Assembly (NCBI RefSeq): GCF_001890765.1
Contig: NZ_KV878783.1
Location: forward strand, 63,028 to 127,027
DNA: 64,000 nt
Direction of reading: 5' to 3'
Origin: Spirulina major PCC 6313
GTDB lineage: Bacteria; Cyanobacteriota; Cyanobacteriia; Cyanobacteriales; Spirulinaceae
Both the position numbers and the translations under genes were made by a program. Positions 37,213 to 46,615 of the stretch are shown piece by piece (position 1 is the first letter of the stretch; each line of letters begins with the position of its first letter). The notes below the pieces were generated by a model. It ran no database searches and was not told the DNA's origin. It saw only the letters and a list, made by a program, of their open reading frames with translations.

Positions 37213-39531
37213 ATGCTGCTTTGCCATCCTATGTTCACCCCTGACGAAATTGCCGCCGAAGGTTTGAAACCCTCTGAATATGAAGAGATTGTCCAGCGTC
37301 TCGGTCGCCATCCCAACAAGGCCGAACTGGGGATGTTTGGGGTGATGTGGAGTGAACATTGTTGTTATAAAAATTCGCGGCCCCTCCTGTCGCAATTTCC
37401 CACCACGGGGCCGCAGGTGCTCGTGGGGCCGGGGGAAAATGCGGGCGTGGTGGATTTGGGCGACGGGCTGCGCTTGGCGTTTAAGATTGAGTCCCATAAT
37501 CATCCCAGTGCGATCGAGCCGTTCCAAGGGGCGGCGACCGGGGTGGGGGGGATTCTCCGGGATATTTTCACCATGGGAGCGCGACCGATCGCAATCCTCA
37601 ATTCTCTCCGCTTTGGCTCCCTCGAAAGTCCCCGCACACGCCGCATCTTTAGCGGCGTTGTCGAAGGGATCGCCCATTACGGCAATTGTGTGGGTGTGCC
37701 GACGGTGGGGGGCGAGATTTATTTTGACCCGGCCTATAGTGGCAATCCCTTGGTGAATGCGATGGCGTTGGGGTTGATGGAGACCGATGCGATCGTTAAG
37801 TCGGGGGCTGCCGGGGTAGGGAATCCGGTGCTGTATGTGGGATCGACGACGGGGCGCGATGGCATGGGCGGCGCGAGTTTTGCCAGTGCGGAATTAAGTG
37901 ATGCGTCAATGGACGATCGCCCCGCCGTACAGGTGGGTGATCCGTTCTTAGAAAAGTCCTTGATTGAGGCCTGTTTAGAAGCCTTTAAAACCGGGGCGGT
38001 GGTGGCGGCCCAGGATATGGGCGCGGCGGGGATCACCTGTTCGACCTCGGAAATGGCGGCCAATGGGGGTGTTGGTGTGGAATTGGATCTTGACCGCATC
38101 CCCGCCCGTGAACCGGGAATGGTTCCCTATGAATACCTGCTCTCGGAATCCCAAGAGCGGATGCTGTTTGTGGCGGAAAAAGGGCGTGAACAGGAATTAA
38201 TCGATATTTTTGAGCGCTGGGGCCTCCATGCGGTGGTGGCGGGTCAGGTGATCGAAGAGCAGGTTGTGCGCATCTTCCATCAGGGCAGTATCGCGGCGGA
38301 AATTCCCGCCTCCGCTCTCGCAGACAATACCCCGCTCTATCACCATGAATTGATCAGCGAACCGCCCGCCTATGCCCAAGCCGCTGCCCAATGGACGGTG
38401 GATCAATTGCCGGACTGTTCCCATGAAGGGATTGAGATCAACGGGGAGATGATGGGCTGGAATGAGGTGTTGATGCGGCTGTTGGAAGTGCCGTCGTTGG
38501 CCTCGAAGCATTGGGTGTATCAACAATATGATCACCAGGTGCAAAACAATACGGTGGTGATGCCGGGGGGAGCGGATGCAGCGGTGATTCGGTTGCGATC
38601 GCAACTCGACGGCCAACCCACCCAACGCGGCGTTGCGGCCACCACGGACTGCAACCCCCGCTATGTCTACCTCAACCCCTACGAAGGGGCGAAAGCCGCC
38701 GTCGCCGAAGCTGCCCGGAATTTAAGCTGTGTGGGGGCTGAACCCCTGGCGATTACTAATAACCTCAACTTCGGCAGTCCCGAAAAATCGACGGGTTACT
38801 GGCAACTGGCCCACGCTTGCCGGGGGATTGCCGAGGCCTGCCGCGAGTTGAATACTCCCGTGACGGGGGGGAATGTGTCCCTCTATAACGAAACGTTTGA
38901 CAGTGACGGCAGCCCCACCGCCATCTATCCCACCCCGGTAATTGGGATGGTGGGGCGCGTCGATGATGTGACGCAAGTGTGCGGCCAAGGGTGGCACCAT
39001 GAAGGCGATCGCATCTATCTGTTGGGGTCCCAAGCGCCGCGCACCCTCGGCGGTTCGGAATACCTCGCCACCATCCATCACACCGTTGCCGGCCAGCCCC
39101 CCGTCGTGGACTTTGACCACGAGCGGGCTGTCCAGGCCACCTGTCGCGAAGGGATTCGGCGCGGTTGGGTGCGTTCGGCCCATGACTGCGCCGAGGGCGG
39201 TTTGGTGGTCGCCCTGGCGGAATGCTGCATTAGTGGGCATTTTGGGGCGGTGATGCGCCTGGAGCATCCGGTGCAGCGGTGGGATGAATTCCTGTTTGGT
39301 GAGGCTGCGGGGCAAATTTTGGTGTCGGTGCAGTCGTCGAAACATGAAGAATGGGAAGACTTTTTGCGATCGCGCCTCGATCAAAATTGGAGCATGATCG
39401 GCCTCGTCACCCTCGCCACCTTGCAAATTCTCACCCCCGACAACACCTATGCTTTGGCGATTCCCGTCCAACGGTTACGCGATCGCTGGCTCAACGCGAT
39501 CCAATCCCACTTCCCCACAGCCAAGTCTTAA
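37213..39531 (+). CDS. purL: phosphoribosylformylglycinamidine synthase subunit PurL
   Basis: 772 aa, the size of the small bacterial PurL that works with PurQ and PurS. ATP-binding and catalytic motifs: [20 protein letters not shown] near the start, [31 protein letters not shown] and [14 protein letters not shown]. It carries out the fourth step of purine synthesis, FGAR to FGAM. An alternative ATG at 37231 ([11 protein letters not shown]) is equally likely. purF follows after 190 bp, so the two are probably one purine locus. purQ and purS are not in the window. Confidence 0.96.
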   Translation: MLLCHPMFTPDEIAAEGLKPSEYEEIVQRLGRHPNKAELGMFGVMWSEHCCYKNSRPLLSQFPTTGPQVLVGPGENAGVVDLGDGLRLAFKIESHNHPSAIEPFQGAATGVGGILRDIFTMGARPIAILNSLRFGSLESPRTRRIFSGVVEGIAHYGNCVGVPTVGGEIYFDPAYSGNPLVNAMALGLMETDAIVKSGAAGVGNPVLYVGSTTGRDGMGGASFASAELSDASMDDRPAVQVGDPFLEKSLIEACLEAFKTGAVVAAQDMGAAGITCSTSEMAANGGVGVELDLDRIPAREPGMVPYEYLLSESQERMLFVAEKGREQELIDIFERWGLHAVVAGQVIEEQVVRIFHQGSIAAEIPASALADNTPLYHHELISEPPAYAQAAAQWTVDQLPDCSHEGIEINGEMMGWNEVLMRLLEVPSLASKHWVYQQYDHQVQNNTVVMPGGADAAVIRLRSQLDGQPTQRGVAATTDCNPRYVYLNPYEGAKAAVAEAARNLSCVGAEPLAITNNLNFGSPEKSTGYWQLAHACRGIAEACRELNTPVTGGNVSLYNETFDSDGSPTAIYPTPVIGMVGRVDDVTQVCGQGWHHEGDRIYLLGSQAPRTLGGSEYLATIHHTVAGQPPVVDFDHERAVQATCREGIRRGWVRSAHDCAEGGLVVALAECCISGHFGAVMRLEHPVQRWDEFLFGEAAGQILVSVQSSKHEEWEDFLRSRLDQNWSMIGLVTLATLQILTPDNTYALAIPVQRLRDRWLNAIQSHFPTAKS

Positions 39532-39720
39532 TCCCCCTCCCTCGGTAAATTCGCCCATTGTTTGTCACCCCCTCTTAAGGGAAGATTAAGACATATTAAG
39601 GTTAGAATCAGCGTACCGCGACCTCAACGACAGAGAGGCCGCGATCGCGAGTGATAGCACCTCGCCACCCATTCCAGAACTCTAGGTTTTTTGGCCCATT
39701 CAAGGAGCAACACCACCATC

Positions 39721-41205
39721 ATGTTTCCCCATCCCTCCGATGCTATTGATGAGCAACAGTCCCTCACCCGTTCCCCTGAACACCCCGACAAGATGGAAGA
39801 AGCCTGCGGGGTGTTCGGTGTTTATGTTCCCGGTGAAGCCGCCGCCAAGCTCGCGTACTTCGGACTTTATGCCCTGCAACATCGGGGCCAAGAATCCGCC
39901 GGTATCGCTGCCTTCGACGGGGAAAACAGCACCTGCTACAAACATATGGGGCTGGTGTCGCAGGTGTTTAATGAAGACATCCTCGACGACCTCAAAGGCG
40001 ATCTCGCCATCGGCCACACCCGCTACTCCACCACCGGATCGAGCCTTGTGGTCAATGCCCAGCCTGCCGTAGTGGAAACGCGCCTCGGTAGCTTGGCCCT
40101 CGCCCATAATGGCAACCTCGTCAACACCGCCGAACTCCGCGCCGAACTGACCCGCCGCAATTGTGAATTCATCACCACCACGGACTCGGAAATGATTGCC
40201 TTAGCGATCGCCGACGAAGTCAACCAAGGCAAAACCTGGCTCGATGCCGCCATCAGTGCCTTCAAACTCTGCCAAGGTGCCTACAGCCTCGTGATCGGCA
40301 CACCCCACGGCTTCATGGGCGTGCGCGACCCCAACGGCATCCGCCCCCTCGTGATCGGCATCCTCCCCGGCAGCCCCAACCGCTACGTCCTCGCCTCAGA
40401 AACCTGCGGCCTCGATATCATCGGCGCGGAATACCTGCGCGACGTGGAACCCGGCGAACTGGTGTGGATCAACGACGAAGGCCTCGCCTCCTTCCATTGG
40501 GCCGCCAAACCAGAGCGTAAACTCTGCGTTTTCGAGATGATCTATTTCTCCCGCCCCGATAGCCTCGTCCACGACGAAACCATCTACAGCTACCGTAAGC
40601 GCCTCGGCCAACAACTCGCCCGCGAAACCCACACCGACGCGGATCTTGTGGTCGCCGTCCCCGATTCCGGCGTTCCGGCTGCGATCGGCTATGCCGAAAC
40701 CTCGAAAATCCCCTACGCCGAAGCCCTGATCAAAAACCGCTACGTTGGCCGCACCTTCATCCAACCCACCCAAGTCATGCGCGAAGCCGGGATTCGGATG
40801 AAACTCAACCCCCTCAAGGATGTCCTCGTCGGTAAACGGGTGATCATCATTGACGACTCCATTGTGCGGGGAACCACGAGCCGCAAACTGGTGAAAGCCC
40901 TCCGCGATGCAGGCGCGATCGAAATTCACATGAAAATTTCCTCCCCCCCCGTCACCCATCCCTGTTTCTACGGCCTCGATACCGACACCCAAGACCAACT
41001 AATCGCCGCAACCAAATCCGTCGAAGAAATCGCCGCCCACATTGGTGTCGATAGCTTGGCTTATCTCAGTTGGGAAGGGATGCTATCGATGACAGGCGAC
41101 GACCCGAAGCATTTCTGTTCGGCCTGCTTTACGGGTAATTACCCCATCGACATTCCCGAAAACATCAAACGCGCCAAACTGATCCTCGAAGAAGTGAAGG
41201 CTTAA
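39721..41205 (+). CDS. purF: amidophosphoribosyltransferase
   Basis: 494 aa from the ATG at 39721, which has an aaggagc ribosome binding site; the frame upstream starts only with TTG. A propeptide ends before the nucleophile cysteine in MEEACGVFGVY. The Ntn glutaminase domain (HRGQESAGI, TGSSLVVNAQP, AHNGNLVN) is followed by the phosphoribosyltransferase domain with PRPP loop VIIIDDSIVRGTTSRKLV. It catalyses the committed step of purine synthesis. CxxC-type cysteines near the C-terminus (FCSACFTGNYP) fit an Fe-S cluster form as in Bacillus. Confidence 0.97.
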   Translation: MFPHPSDAIDEQQSLTRSPEHPDKMEEACGVFGVYVPGEAAAKLAYFGLYALQHRGQESAGIAAFDGENSTCYKHMGLVSQVFNEDILDDLKGDLAIGHTRYSTTGSSLVVNAQPAVVETRLGSLALAHNGNLVNTAELRAELTRRNCEFITTTDSEMIALAIADEVNQGKTWLDAAISAFKLCQGAYSLVIGTPHGFMGVRDPNGIRPLVIGILPGSPNRYVLASETCGLDIIGAEYLRDVEPGELVWINDEGLASFHWAAKPERKLCVFEMIYFSRPDSLVHDETIYSYRKRLGQQLARETHTDADLVVAVPDSGVPAAIGYAETSKIPYAEALIKNRYVGRTFIQPTQVMREAGIRMKLNPLKDVLVGKRVIIIDDSIVRGTTSRKLVKALRDAGAIEIHMKISSPPVTHPCFYGLDTDTQDQLIAATKSVEEIAAHIGVDSLAYLSWEGMLSMTGDDPKHFCSACFTGNYPIDIPENIKRAKLILEEVKA

Positions 41206-41241
41206 GCCTGTCCCCCCCAAACCTCTCCCCCTCTCCTCGTA

Positions 41242-41258
41242 ACTTGGCTCTGCCAAGT
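41242..41258. terminator. hairpin between purF and the RibA-like gene
   Basis: ACTTGGC-tct-GCCAAGT, 7-bp perfect stem between convergent genes, without a T-run. A weak bidirectional terminator. Confidence 0.45.
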
Positions 41259-41344
41259 CATGTCCAGCGCGATTCTTTAGGGTTGGTCGTAGGGACTTCA
41301 CGGGCCAATGAAGGGTTCTCCGGAACCGACGATACAGGTAGCGA

Positions 41345-42601
41345 TTAATAATCCTGGAGGGTGCGGCCGCTGATGGTGTTGAGGGTGTCGGGGGTGGGGG
41401 TTTCGCTGTCGGTGTAGTAACCGGCGGCGGTTTTGGCGGCGATTTCGACGCGGGCATCGTCGGGGATGTAGTGGTCGGGGATGGGGACTCGTTCGATGAT
41501 TTTGATGCCTGTTGAGGCGATCGCATCATATTTCAGGTTACTCATTGACACCCAGCGATCAATGCGGGTGATGCCGAGCCAATGGAGCACATCGGGCATG
41601 AGTTCCTGAAAGCGCATATCCTGAACCCCCGCGACGCATTCCGTGCGGTTGAAATAGGCATCGGCGCGATCGCCCCCCGCTTGACGTTTACGAGCGTTGT
41701 ACACGAGGAACTTCGTCACCTCGCCCAAGGCCCGCCCCTCCTTGCGATTGTAGACAATCACCCCTGCGCCCCCGGCTTGGGCTGTGGTGATACAGACTTC
41801 AATGCCATGGACAAGATAGGGGCGACAGGTGCAGATATCCGAGCCGAACACATCCGAGCCATTGCATTCATCGTGAACTCGCACCGCCACGGGCCGCGCT
41901 GGGTCTGCGATCGCCGTCAAATCTCCCAACACATACACCGTCATCCCGCCGATGGGGGGTAAGAAAATCTCTAAATCCGGGCGCGTTACCAATTCCGGAA
42001 ACATGCCCCCGGTTTGCTGAAAGAGCGATCGCCGCAGCACCGCCGTTTCCACCCCTAAGCGTTGCGCAATCCCCGGCAAATACCACACCGGATCGATCGC
42101 CACCTTCGTCACCGCCAAACTCCCCCCGGTTTTGACGATCGCACCATCAACGCAGATGTGACCCTGAGTCACCATCGCCTGAATTTCCGGGAGGTTGATT
42201 TGGGCTTTTGTGATCGCGATCGTTGGGCGAATATCATAGCCCTTGGCGATCAACTTGCTGTAAACCTCATCCACCACCGCCCCAAAGGGATCAAGGGACA
42301 CAATCTTTTCCGGGTTGCTCCAACTGGGATAGGGGCCCACGGGCACAATCGGCGAGGTGTGGGTCAAGTCTGCACGATGATCCGCCTGGAGGGAGCCACT
42401 CGCCACCGCCAACGCCCGATAGACCGCATAGGAGCCGGAATGAGTGCCGATGACGTTGCGGTGAATTTGATCGGTTAGACTGCCAATTACCGGCCCCCGC
42501 TGCCCTGGATCAGGGTTGCCCCAATGGATAGGGAGGGGTTTATTTTTGGTGCTGGGGTGGGAGGTGAGGACGATGTGCTGAGACTTGCGCGGCTTGTTCA
42601 T
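41345..42601 (-). CDS. GTP cyclohydrolase II-like protein, URC1 type
   Basis: 418 aa, about twice the size of ordinary RibA and without a RibB domain. The C-terminal GCHII-like domain keeps the three zinc cysteines (VHDECNGSDVFGSDICTC) and the Arg-x-Glu-Gly-Arg-like YNRKEGRALG. The end differs from RibA: RTECVAGVQDMRFQELMPDV and MSNLKYDAI are recalled as the signature of URC1, the GCHII paralogue of the uracil catabolism (URC) pathway. The N-terminal 170 residues (HIVLTSHPS, GSLTDQIHRNVIGTHSGSY) also fit that group. Inference: uracil catabolism or another ring-opening step rather than riboflavin synthesis. No URC4 (DUF1688) gene is adjacent. Confidence 0.82.
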   Translation of the reverse strand: MNKPRKSQHIVLTSHPSTKNKPLPIHWGNPDPGQRGPVIGSLTDQIHRNVIGTHSGSYAVYRALAVASGSLQADHRADLTHTSPIVPVGPYPSWSNPEKIVSLDPFGAVVDEVYSKLIAKGYDIRPTIAITKAQINLPEIQAMVTQGHICVDGAIVKTGGSLAVTKVAIDPVWYLPGIAQRLGVETAVLRRSLFQQTGGMFPELVTRPDLEIFLPPIGGMTVYVLGDLTAIADPARPVAVRVHDECNGSDVFGSDICTCRPYLVHGIEVCITTAQAGGAGVIVYNRKEGRALGEVTKFLVYNARKRQAGGDRADAYFNRTECVAGVQDMRFQELMPDVLHWLGITRIDRWVSMSNLKYDAIASTGIKIIERVPIPDHYIPDDARVEIAAKTAAGYYTDSETPTPDTLNTISGRTLQDY

Positions 42602-42698
42602 AGGGCCTCGGAGTACCTACCGTCTAGGGGCGAATTTTTTAAGGCCTGATTCTAACAAATCCCACTGCGGCCGACGGTGAATCGGGTGCGATCGCACT

Positions 42699-42950
42699 CT
42701 AGCCCCCTGTAGAGAATTCACGATCTAGTCTGAGTGACCCTTGGGGGAACGTTGAGATGCGTTTCCCGACGGTATCCTCTCGCCGCAACGTGATCCGATT
42801 TGCTAACGACAGACGGAGGCCACTATCACCGGTGCGTGTGCCTTGATAGTAGCCGCGCAGGGTTTGAACACCGCCAAGGGTGAACCCTTCCGAGGCAAGG
42901 AGGGGCCCCTGTGAATTGGAGCTTGTCTTGAAAGAGACAACCCCTTTAAA
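42699..42950 (-). pseudogene. ShlB/FhaC-type two-partner secretion transporter, C-terminal relic
   Basis: An open frame reads FKGVVSFKTSSNSQGP, then LLASEGFTLGGVQTLRGYYQ, then GTRTGDSGLRLSLANRITLR, and stops at 42699. The block FTLGGVQTLRGY is the hallmark of the ShlB/FhaC/Omp85-type beta-barrel of TpsB transporters. There is no start and about 80 codons remain of roughly 550, so it is a fragment. Its left part overlaps the last bases of the cyclase gene (stop at 42946). Cyclase, CHAT, FhaB-like and TpsB genes often cluster in cyanobacteria, so this is probably the remains of such a locus. Confidence 0.75.
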
Positions 42951-44910
42951 GGACGGCTTCTTCGGGGATGCGATGCTTAACGACGCGAAAGACTTCGATC
43001 ATCTGTTGCTTGCCTTTGAGGGCGAGGGGGCCCCAGCCTTCCACCTCGAAGCGATCGCCTAAATATTGGAGGGTTTCTTTGGCAATCAGGACGCGGCAAT
43101 CCGTGGGTTGGCGGTGTTTTTCGCAGGATTCAAGGCGAGAGGCGGTGTTGACGCTATCCCCCAATACGCCGTATTCAAGGCGGTCTTTGCCACCGAGGGA
43201 GCCGACGACGACAGGGCCGGTAAAAATGCCGATCCGCATTTGAATATCGGGGAGGCCTTGGTCATGGTTGCGTTGGTTGAGGGCGGTGAGGCGATCGCTA
43301 ATGGCCAAGGCACAATACACCGCATGTTGGGCATCGAGTTCCACCTCGGCCTTTTGAATCCGGGACAGGGGCACGCCGAAAATGGCCAGCACGCCATCGC
43401 CGGTAAATTTATTGACAATGCCCTCACGGGACAGGACTTCGGAGGTGATTTCACCCAAAATATCATTGAGCCAATCGAGCAGTTCTTCCGGCTCCATTTT
43501 TTCTGAGACGGTGCTAAACCCTTTGATATCGAGGAAGAGAATCGTGGCAGTGAGGCGAATCCCCGGCAGTTTCCCGGCTTTGAGGAGTTTATCGCGGCCT
43601 TGCCAGAGGGCTTCGGCAATTTCCGGGGAGGTGTTTTGACCGAGCAACTGCATGACGATTTGGCGGCGGCAATGGTCATCGTAGGATTGATAGGTGACGA
43701 TCAAGGCGGCTGTGAGCAACACCCCCAGGACGGGGGTGATGATCGGTATCCACAGGGATTGTGTGGCGAAGAGGGCGAAGCCACCGCCGAGGATGAGCAC
43801 GATGCCGCCGCCGATGCAACTGATGAGCAGGATGGGGTGTCGGAGTCGCCAGGCAACAATGCTGCTGAGGAGGGCGCTGGCGATGAGGCTGACCACTTCG
43901 GCCCAGGCGGGCCAAAACCGAAAGAGGGGGCGATCGCCTAAGGCCGCATCAATAATCTGACTCACCACCTGGGCATGAATCACCACGCCGGGAACCTTGC
44001 CATCCCCGGAGAGGTTGACACTGTGGGGCGTGGGCTTGCGATCGAGCAAACTCGTGGCACTGCTGCCGATCAGGACGATGCGATCGCGCACCAACTCCGG
44101 ATCAACCTCGCCCGCCAACACCTCACTGAGGGTCACAGTGGCGATCGCCTCCTCCGCCCCCCGATAGTTCAAAAGCATCTGATATCCCCCCGCATCCGCC
44201 TGCTCATAGCCCCCCGACGTAGGCGTTAGCTGCAAAAACGGCGCATCCCCCAACTGCACCGTATTGGCATAACGCGAACTCTCGATCGGCTCAATCCCCT
44301 CCACCGCCAAATAGCGCAGGGCCAACTGCATCCCCAACGCCGTCCCCACCCCTCCATCCGGTCGCGGCAAATAGAGAAACGCCCGCCGCACCACATTATC
44401 CAAATCCGTCGGCAAATTATTAAACCCCACCTGTTCCGACGGTGAGGCAGGCGGCGGCGGCACAGCCTCCAACGTCCCCACCGGAATCGTCTCAATCGCC
44501 ACCACATTGCTAGCTTGGAGTTGTTCTGTCAGTGCCTCTGATCCCGGCTCGACCGCAAACTCCCGATACAGATCCAACCCAATCACACGGGGTTGCTGCG
44601 CCTGTAAATTACGGAGCACCTCTGCCAGCACCGCATCCGTCAGCGGCCAACGCCTTTGGGCTTGAATATCCGCCTCGGTGATGGCCACGACGGTGATCCG
44701 TTCATCGGGCGGCAGTTCCGGAGACTGGCGCACCATCAGGTCATACATCGCCAGTTCTAGCCGCTCTAACCCCCCGATCGCCCTCACCCCCAACAGGCTC
44801 CCCGACACAATCACCACAGACACCACAGCAACGTTAAAGCCTGTCCAATCCGGCAATCGCTCTTGAATACGGCTGAACAGTGGGGGCAATTTTGAGAGTT
44901 GGCGTTCCAT
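42946..44910 (-). CDS. CHASE2-domain adenylate/guanylate cyclase
   Basis: 654 aa from the ATG at 44910 (a GTG 30 bases upstream is possible). One N-terminal membrane helix (FNVAVVSVVIVSGSLLGV) is followed by an extracytoplasmic CHASE2 sensor (about 50-340; ERITVVAITEADIQAQRRWP), three membrane helices (about 335-425), and a class III cyclase domain (about 455-640). Catalytic residues visible: metal-binding Asp in ILFLDIKGFS and in FTGDGVLAIFG, and the Asn-x3-Arg of SVNTASRLES. Active cyclase is expected; the specificity motif was not resolved between ATP and GTP. Gene alone, flanked at its 3' end by a TpsB relic. Confidence 0.94.
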   Translation of the reverse strand: MERQLSKLPPLFSRIQERLPDWTGFNVAVVSVVIVSGSLLGVRAIGGLERLELAMYDLMVRQSPELPPDERITVVAITEADIQAQRRWPLTDAVLAEVLRNLQAQQPRVIGLDLYREFAVEPGSEALTEQLQASNVVAIETIPVGTLEAVPPPPASPSEQVGFNNLPTDLDNVVRRAFLYLPRPDGGVGTALGMQLALRYLAVEGIEPIESSRYANTVQLGDAPFLQLTPTSGGYEQADAGGYQMLLNYRGAEEAIATVTLSEVLAGEVDPELVRDRIVLIGSSATSLLDRKPTPHSVNLSGDGKVPGVVIHAQVVSQIIDAALGDRPLFRFWPAWAEVVSLIASALLSSIVAWRLRHPILLISCIGGGIVLILGGGFALFATQSLWIPIITPVLGVLLTAALIVTYQSYDDHCRRQIVMQLLGQNTSPEIAEALWQGRDKLLKAGKLPGIRLTATILFLDIKGFSTVSEKMEPEELLDWLNDILGEITSEVLSREGIVNKFTGDGVLAIFGVPLSRIQKAEVELDAQHAVYCALAISDRLTALNQRNHDQGLPDIQMRIGIFTGPVVVGSLGGKDRLEYGVLGDSVNTASRLESCEKHRQPTDCRVLIAKETLQYLGDRFEVEGWGPLALKGKQQMIEVFRVVKHRIPEEAVL

Positions 44911-45127
44911 AGGGAGGAGGAAGGAGGGAGATGTCGTCACAATGCCGGGAAGACTGACCGTTCAGCCGCTTTTTTCTCTACGCACCCCATAAATTGAAAT
45001 CAGCCGTCTATGATATGAAAAGTGACAAAACTTAAAAAAAATTTACTCTTGGTACAACATAACAACTCAAGGACCCTTTGCCCGTCTCCGCATCACCAAG
45101 ATTCTGTTGCACGAATTCACACACTCT

Positions 45128-46510
45128 ATGGTTAGCTCCGCATCCAGTCTGGATCGCTTTAAACAGTCATTGATCAAAAAGGTCTTATTTGGGAATCAAC
45201 CGACCCCCGAACTGATCGCCATTTTAACGGTTTATTTTGTCCAAGGAATTTTAGGCCTCTCCCGCCTTGCCGTCAGCTTTTTCCTCAAGGATGAGCTACA
45301 CCTCAGTCCGGCCCAGGTGGCGGCCTTGGGTGGGGTGGCGGCGTTGCCTTGGGTGATTAAGCCGGTGTTTGGCTTTTTGTCTGATGGGTTTCCGCTGTTT
45401 CGCTATCGGCGGCGGCCCTACCTGATCCTGTCGGGGATTTTGGGGATGGCGGCGTGGTTGTCCTTGGCGATGGTGGTGAATTCAGCGATCGCGGCGACGG
45501 TGGCCATGCTGGCGGCTTCCCTGTCGGTGGCGATTAGTGATGTGATCGCGGATTCGGTGGTGGTGGAGCGGGTGCGCCATCAAACCAACAGCGAGGCGGG
45601 ATCGCTCCAGTCCTTAAGCTGGGGGGTTTCGGCGCTGGGGGGGCTGGTGACGGCGTACCTAAGCGGCTGGCTGTTGGATGCGTTCAGTATCCAGGTGGTG
45701 TTTTACATCACGGCGACGTTCCCGCTGCTGGTGTCGCTGGTGGCCTGGTGGATTGTGGAGCAGCCGGTGGCGAGCGATCGCAACCATCTCGCCCTCGTCC
45801 GCGAACAAGGCCGCAACCTCTGGCAGGCCGTACGTCAAAAAGCCATTTGGCTCCCGACGCTCTTTGTCTTTCTCTGGCAGGCGACCCCATCAGGCGAATC
45901 GGCGTTTTTCTTTTTCATGACCAATGAATTGGGCTTTGAAGCGGAATTCTTGGGCCGGGTGCGCCTAGTGACGAGCTTGGCCTCGCTGGTGGGAATTTGG
46001 ATGTATCAGCGGTTCTTGCGGGCTGTGCCGTTCCGGGTGATTCTCGGCTGGTCTACGGTGATTGCGGCGGGTTTGGGCATGACGATGTTGCTCCTCGTCA
46101 CCCATGCCAATCGCGCCCTAGGGATCGATGACCATTGGTTCAGCTTGGGGGATAGCCTGATTCTAACGGTGGTGGGCCAGATCACGTTTATGCCGGTGTT
46201 GGTGCTGTCGGCGCGACTCTGCCCGCCGGGGGTGGAGGCGACGCTGTTTGCGCTGTTGATGTCGGTGTGGAATTTGTCTAATTTAACGTCCCAAGAGTTG
46301 GGGGCACTGTTGACCCAGGTGTTGGGGGTGACGGAAACCAATTTTGATAACCTCTGGCTGCTGGTGGTGCTGACAAATCTTTCGACGCTGCTGCCGTTGC
46401 CGTTTTTGGGCTGGTTGCCCGCCGGCGAACCGGAACCGGAGGCGATCGCTCCCCCCTCCCCTCCCCCTGAACCCATCACCACCCCGCCGGAACCCGTTTT
46501 GCGATCGTAG
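45128..46510 (+). CDS. folate/biopterin transporter (BT1 family, MFS)
   Basis: 460 aa from the ATG at 45128; a TTG lies 21 bases upstream. About twelve membrane segments. BT1 motifs include YFVQGILGLSRLAVSFFLKD, the KPVFGFLSDGFPLFRYRRRP loop, and SDVIADSVVVER. Synechocystis slr0642 and plant chloroplast homologues import folates across the membrane. The tail is Pro/Glu rich (about 35 residues). It is followed after 105 bp by the carotenoid oxygenase gene. Confidence 0.93.
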   Translation: MVSSASSLDRFKQSLIKKVLFGNQPTPELIAILTVYFVQGILGLSRLAVSFFLKDELHLSPAQVAALGGVAALPWVIKPVFGFLSDGFPLFRYRRRPYLILSGILGMAAWLSLAMVVNSAIAATVAMLAASLSVAISDVIADSVVVERVRHQTNSEAGSLQSLSWGVSALGGLVTAYLSGWLLDAFSIQVVFYITATFPLLVSLVAWWIVEQPVASDRNHLALVREQGRNLWQAVRQKAIWLPTLFVFLWQATPSGESAFFFFMTNELGFEAEFLGRVRLVTSLASLVGIWMYQRFLRAVPFRVILGWSTVIAAGLGMTMLLLVTHANRALGIDDHWFSLGDSLILTVVGQITFMPVLVLSARLCPPGVEATLFALLMSVWNLSNLTSQELGALLTQVLGVTETNFDNLWLLVVLTNLSTLLPLPFLGWLPAGEPEPEAIAPPSPPPEPITTPPEPVLRS

Positions 46511-46615
46511 TTCGATTGCGTTGGGATGAGTGGCGATCGCTGCAACTCTGACGCGGTGGGCATTACCCACCCTAGAAAACCTGTACTTTATTCGCTTATT
46601 TTTGGATTGTCTCTC

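Noticed and set aside
40396-40998. 200-codon minus-strand frame inside purF
   Set aside because: Antisense shadow of a clearly functional gene.
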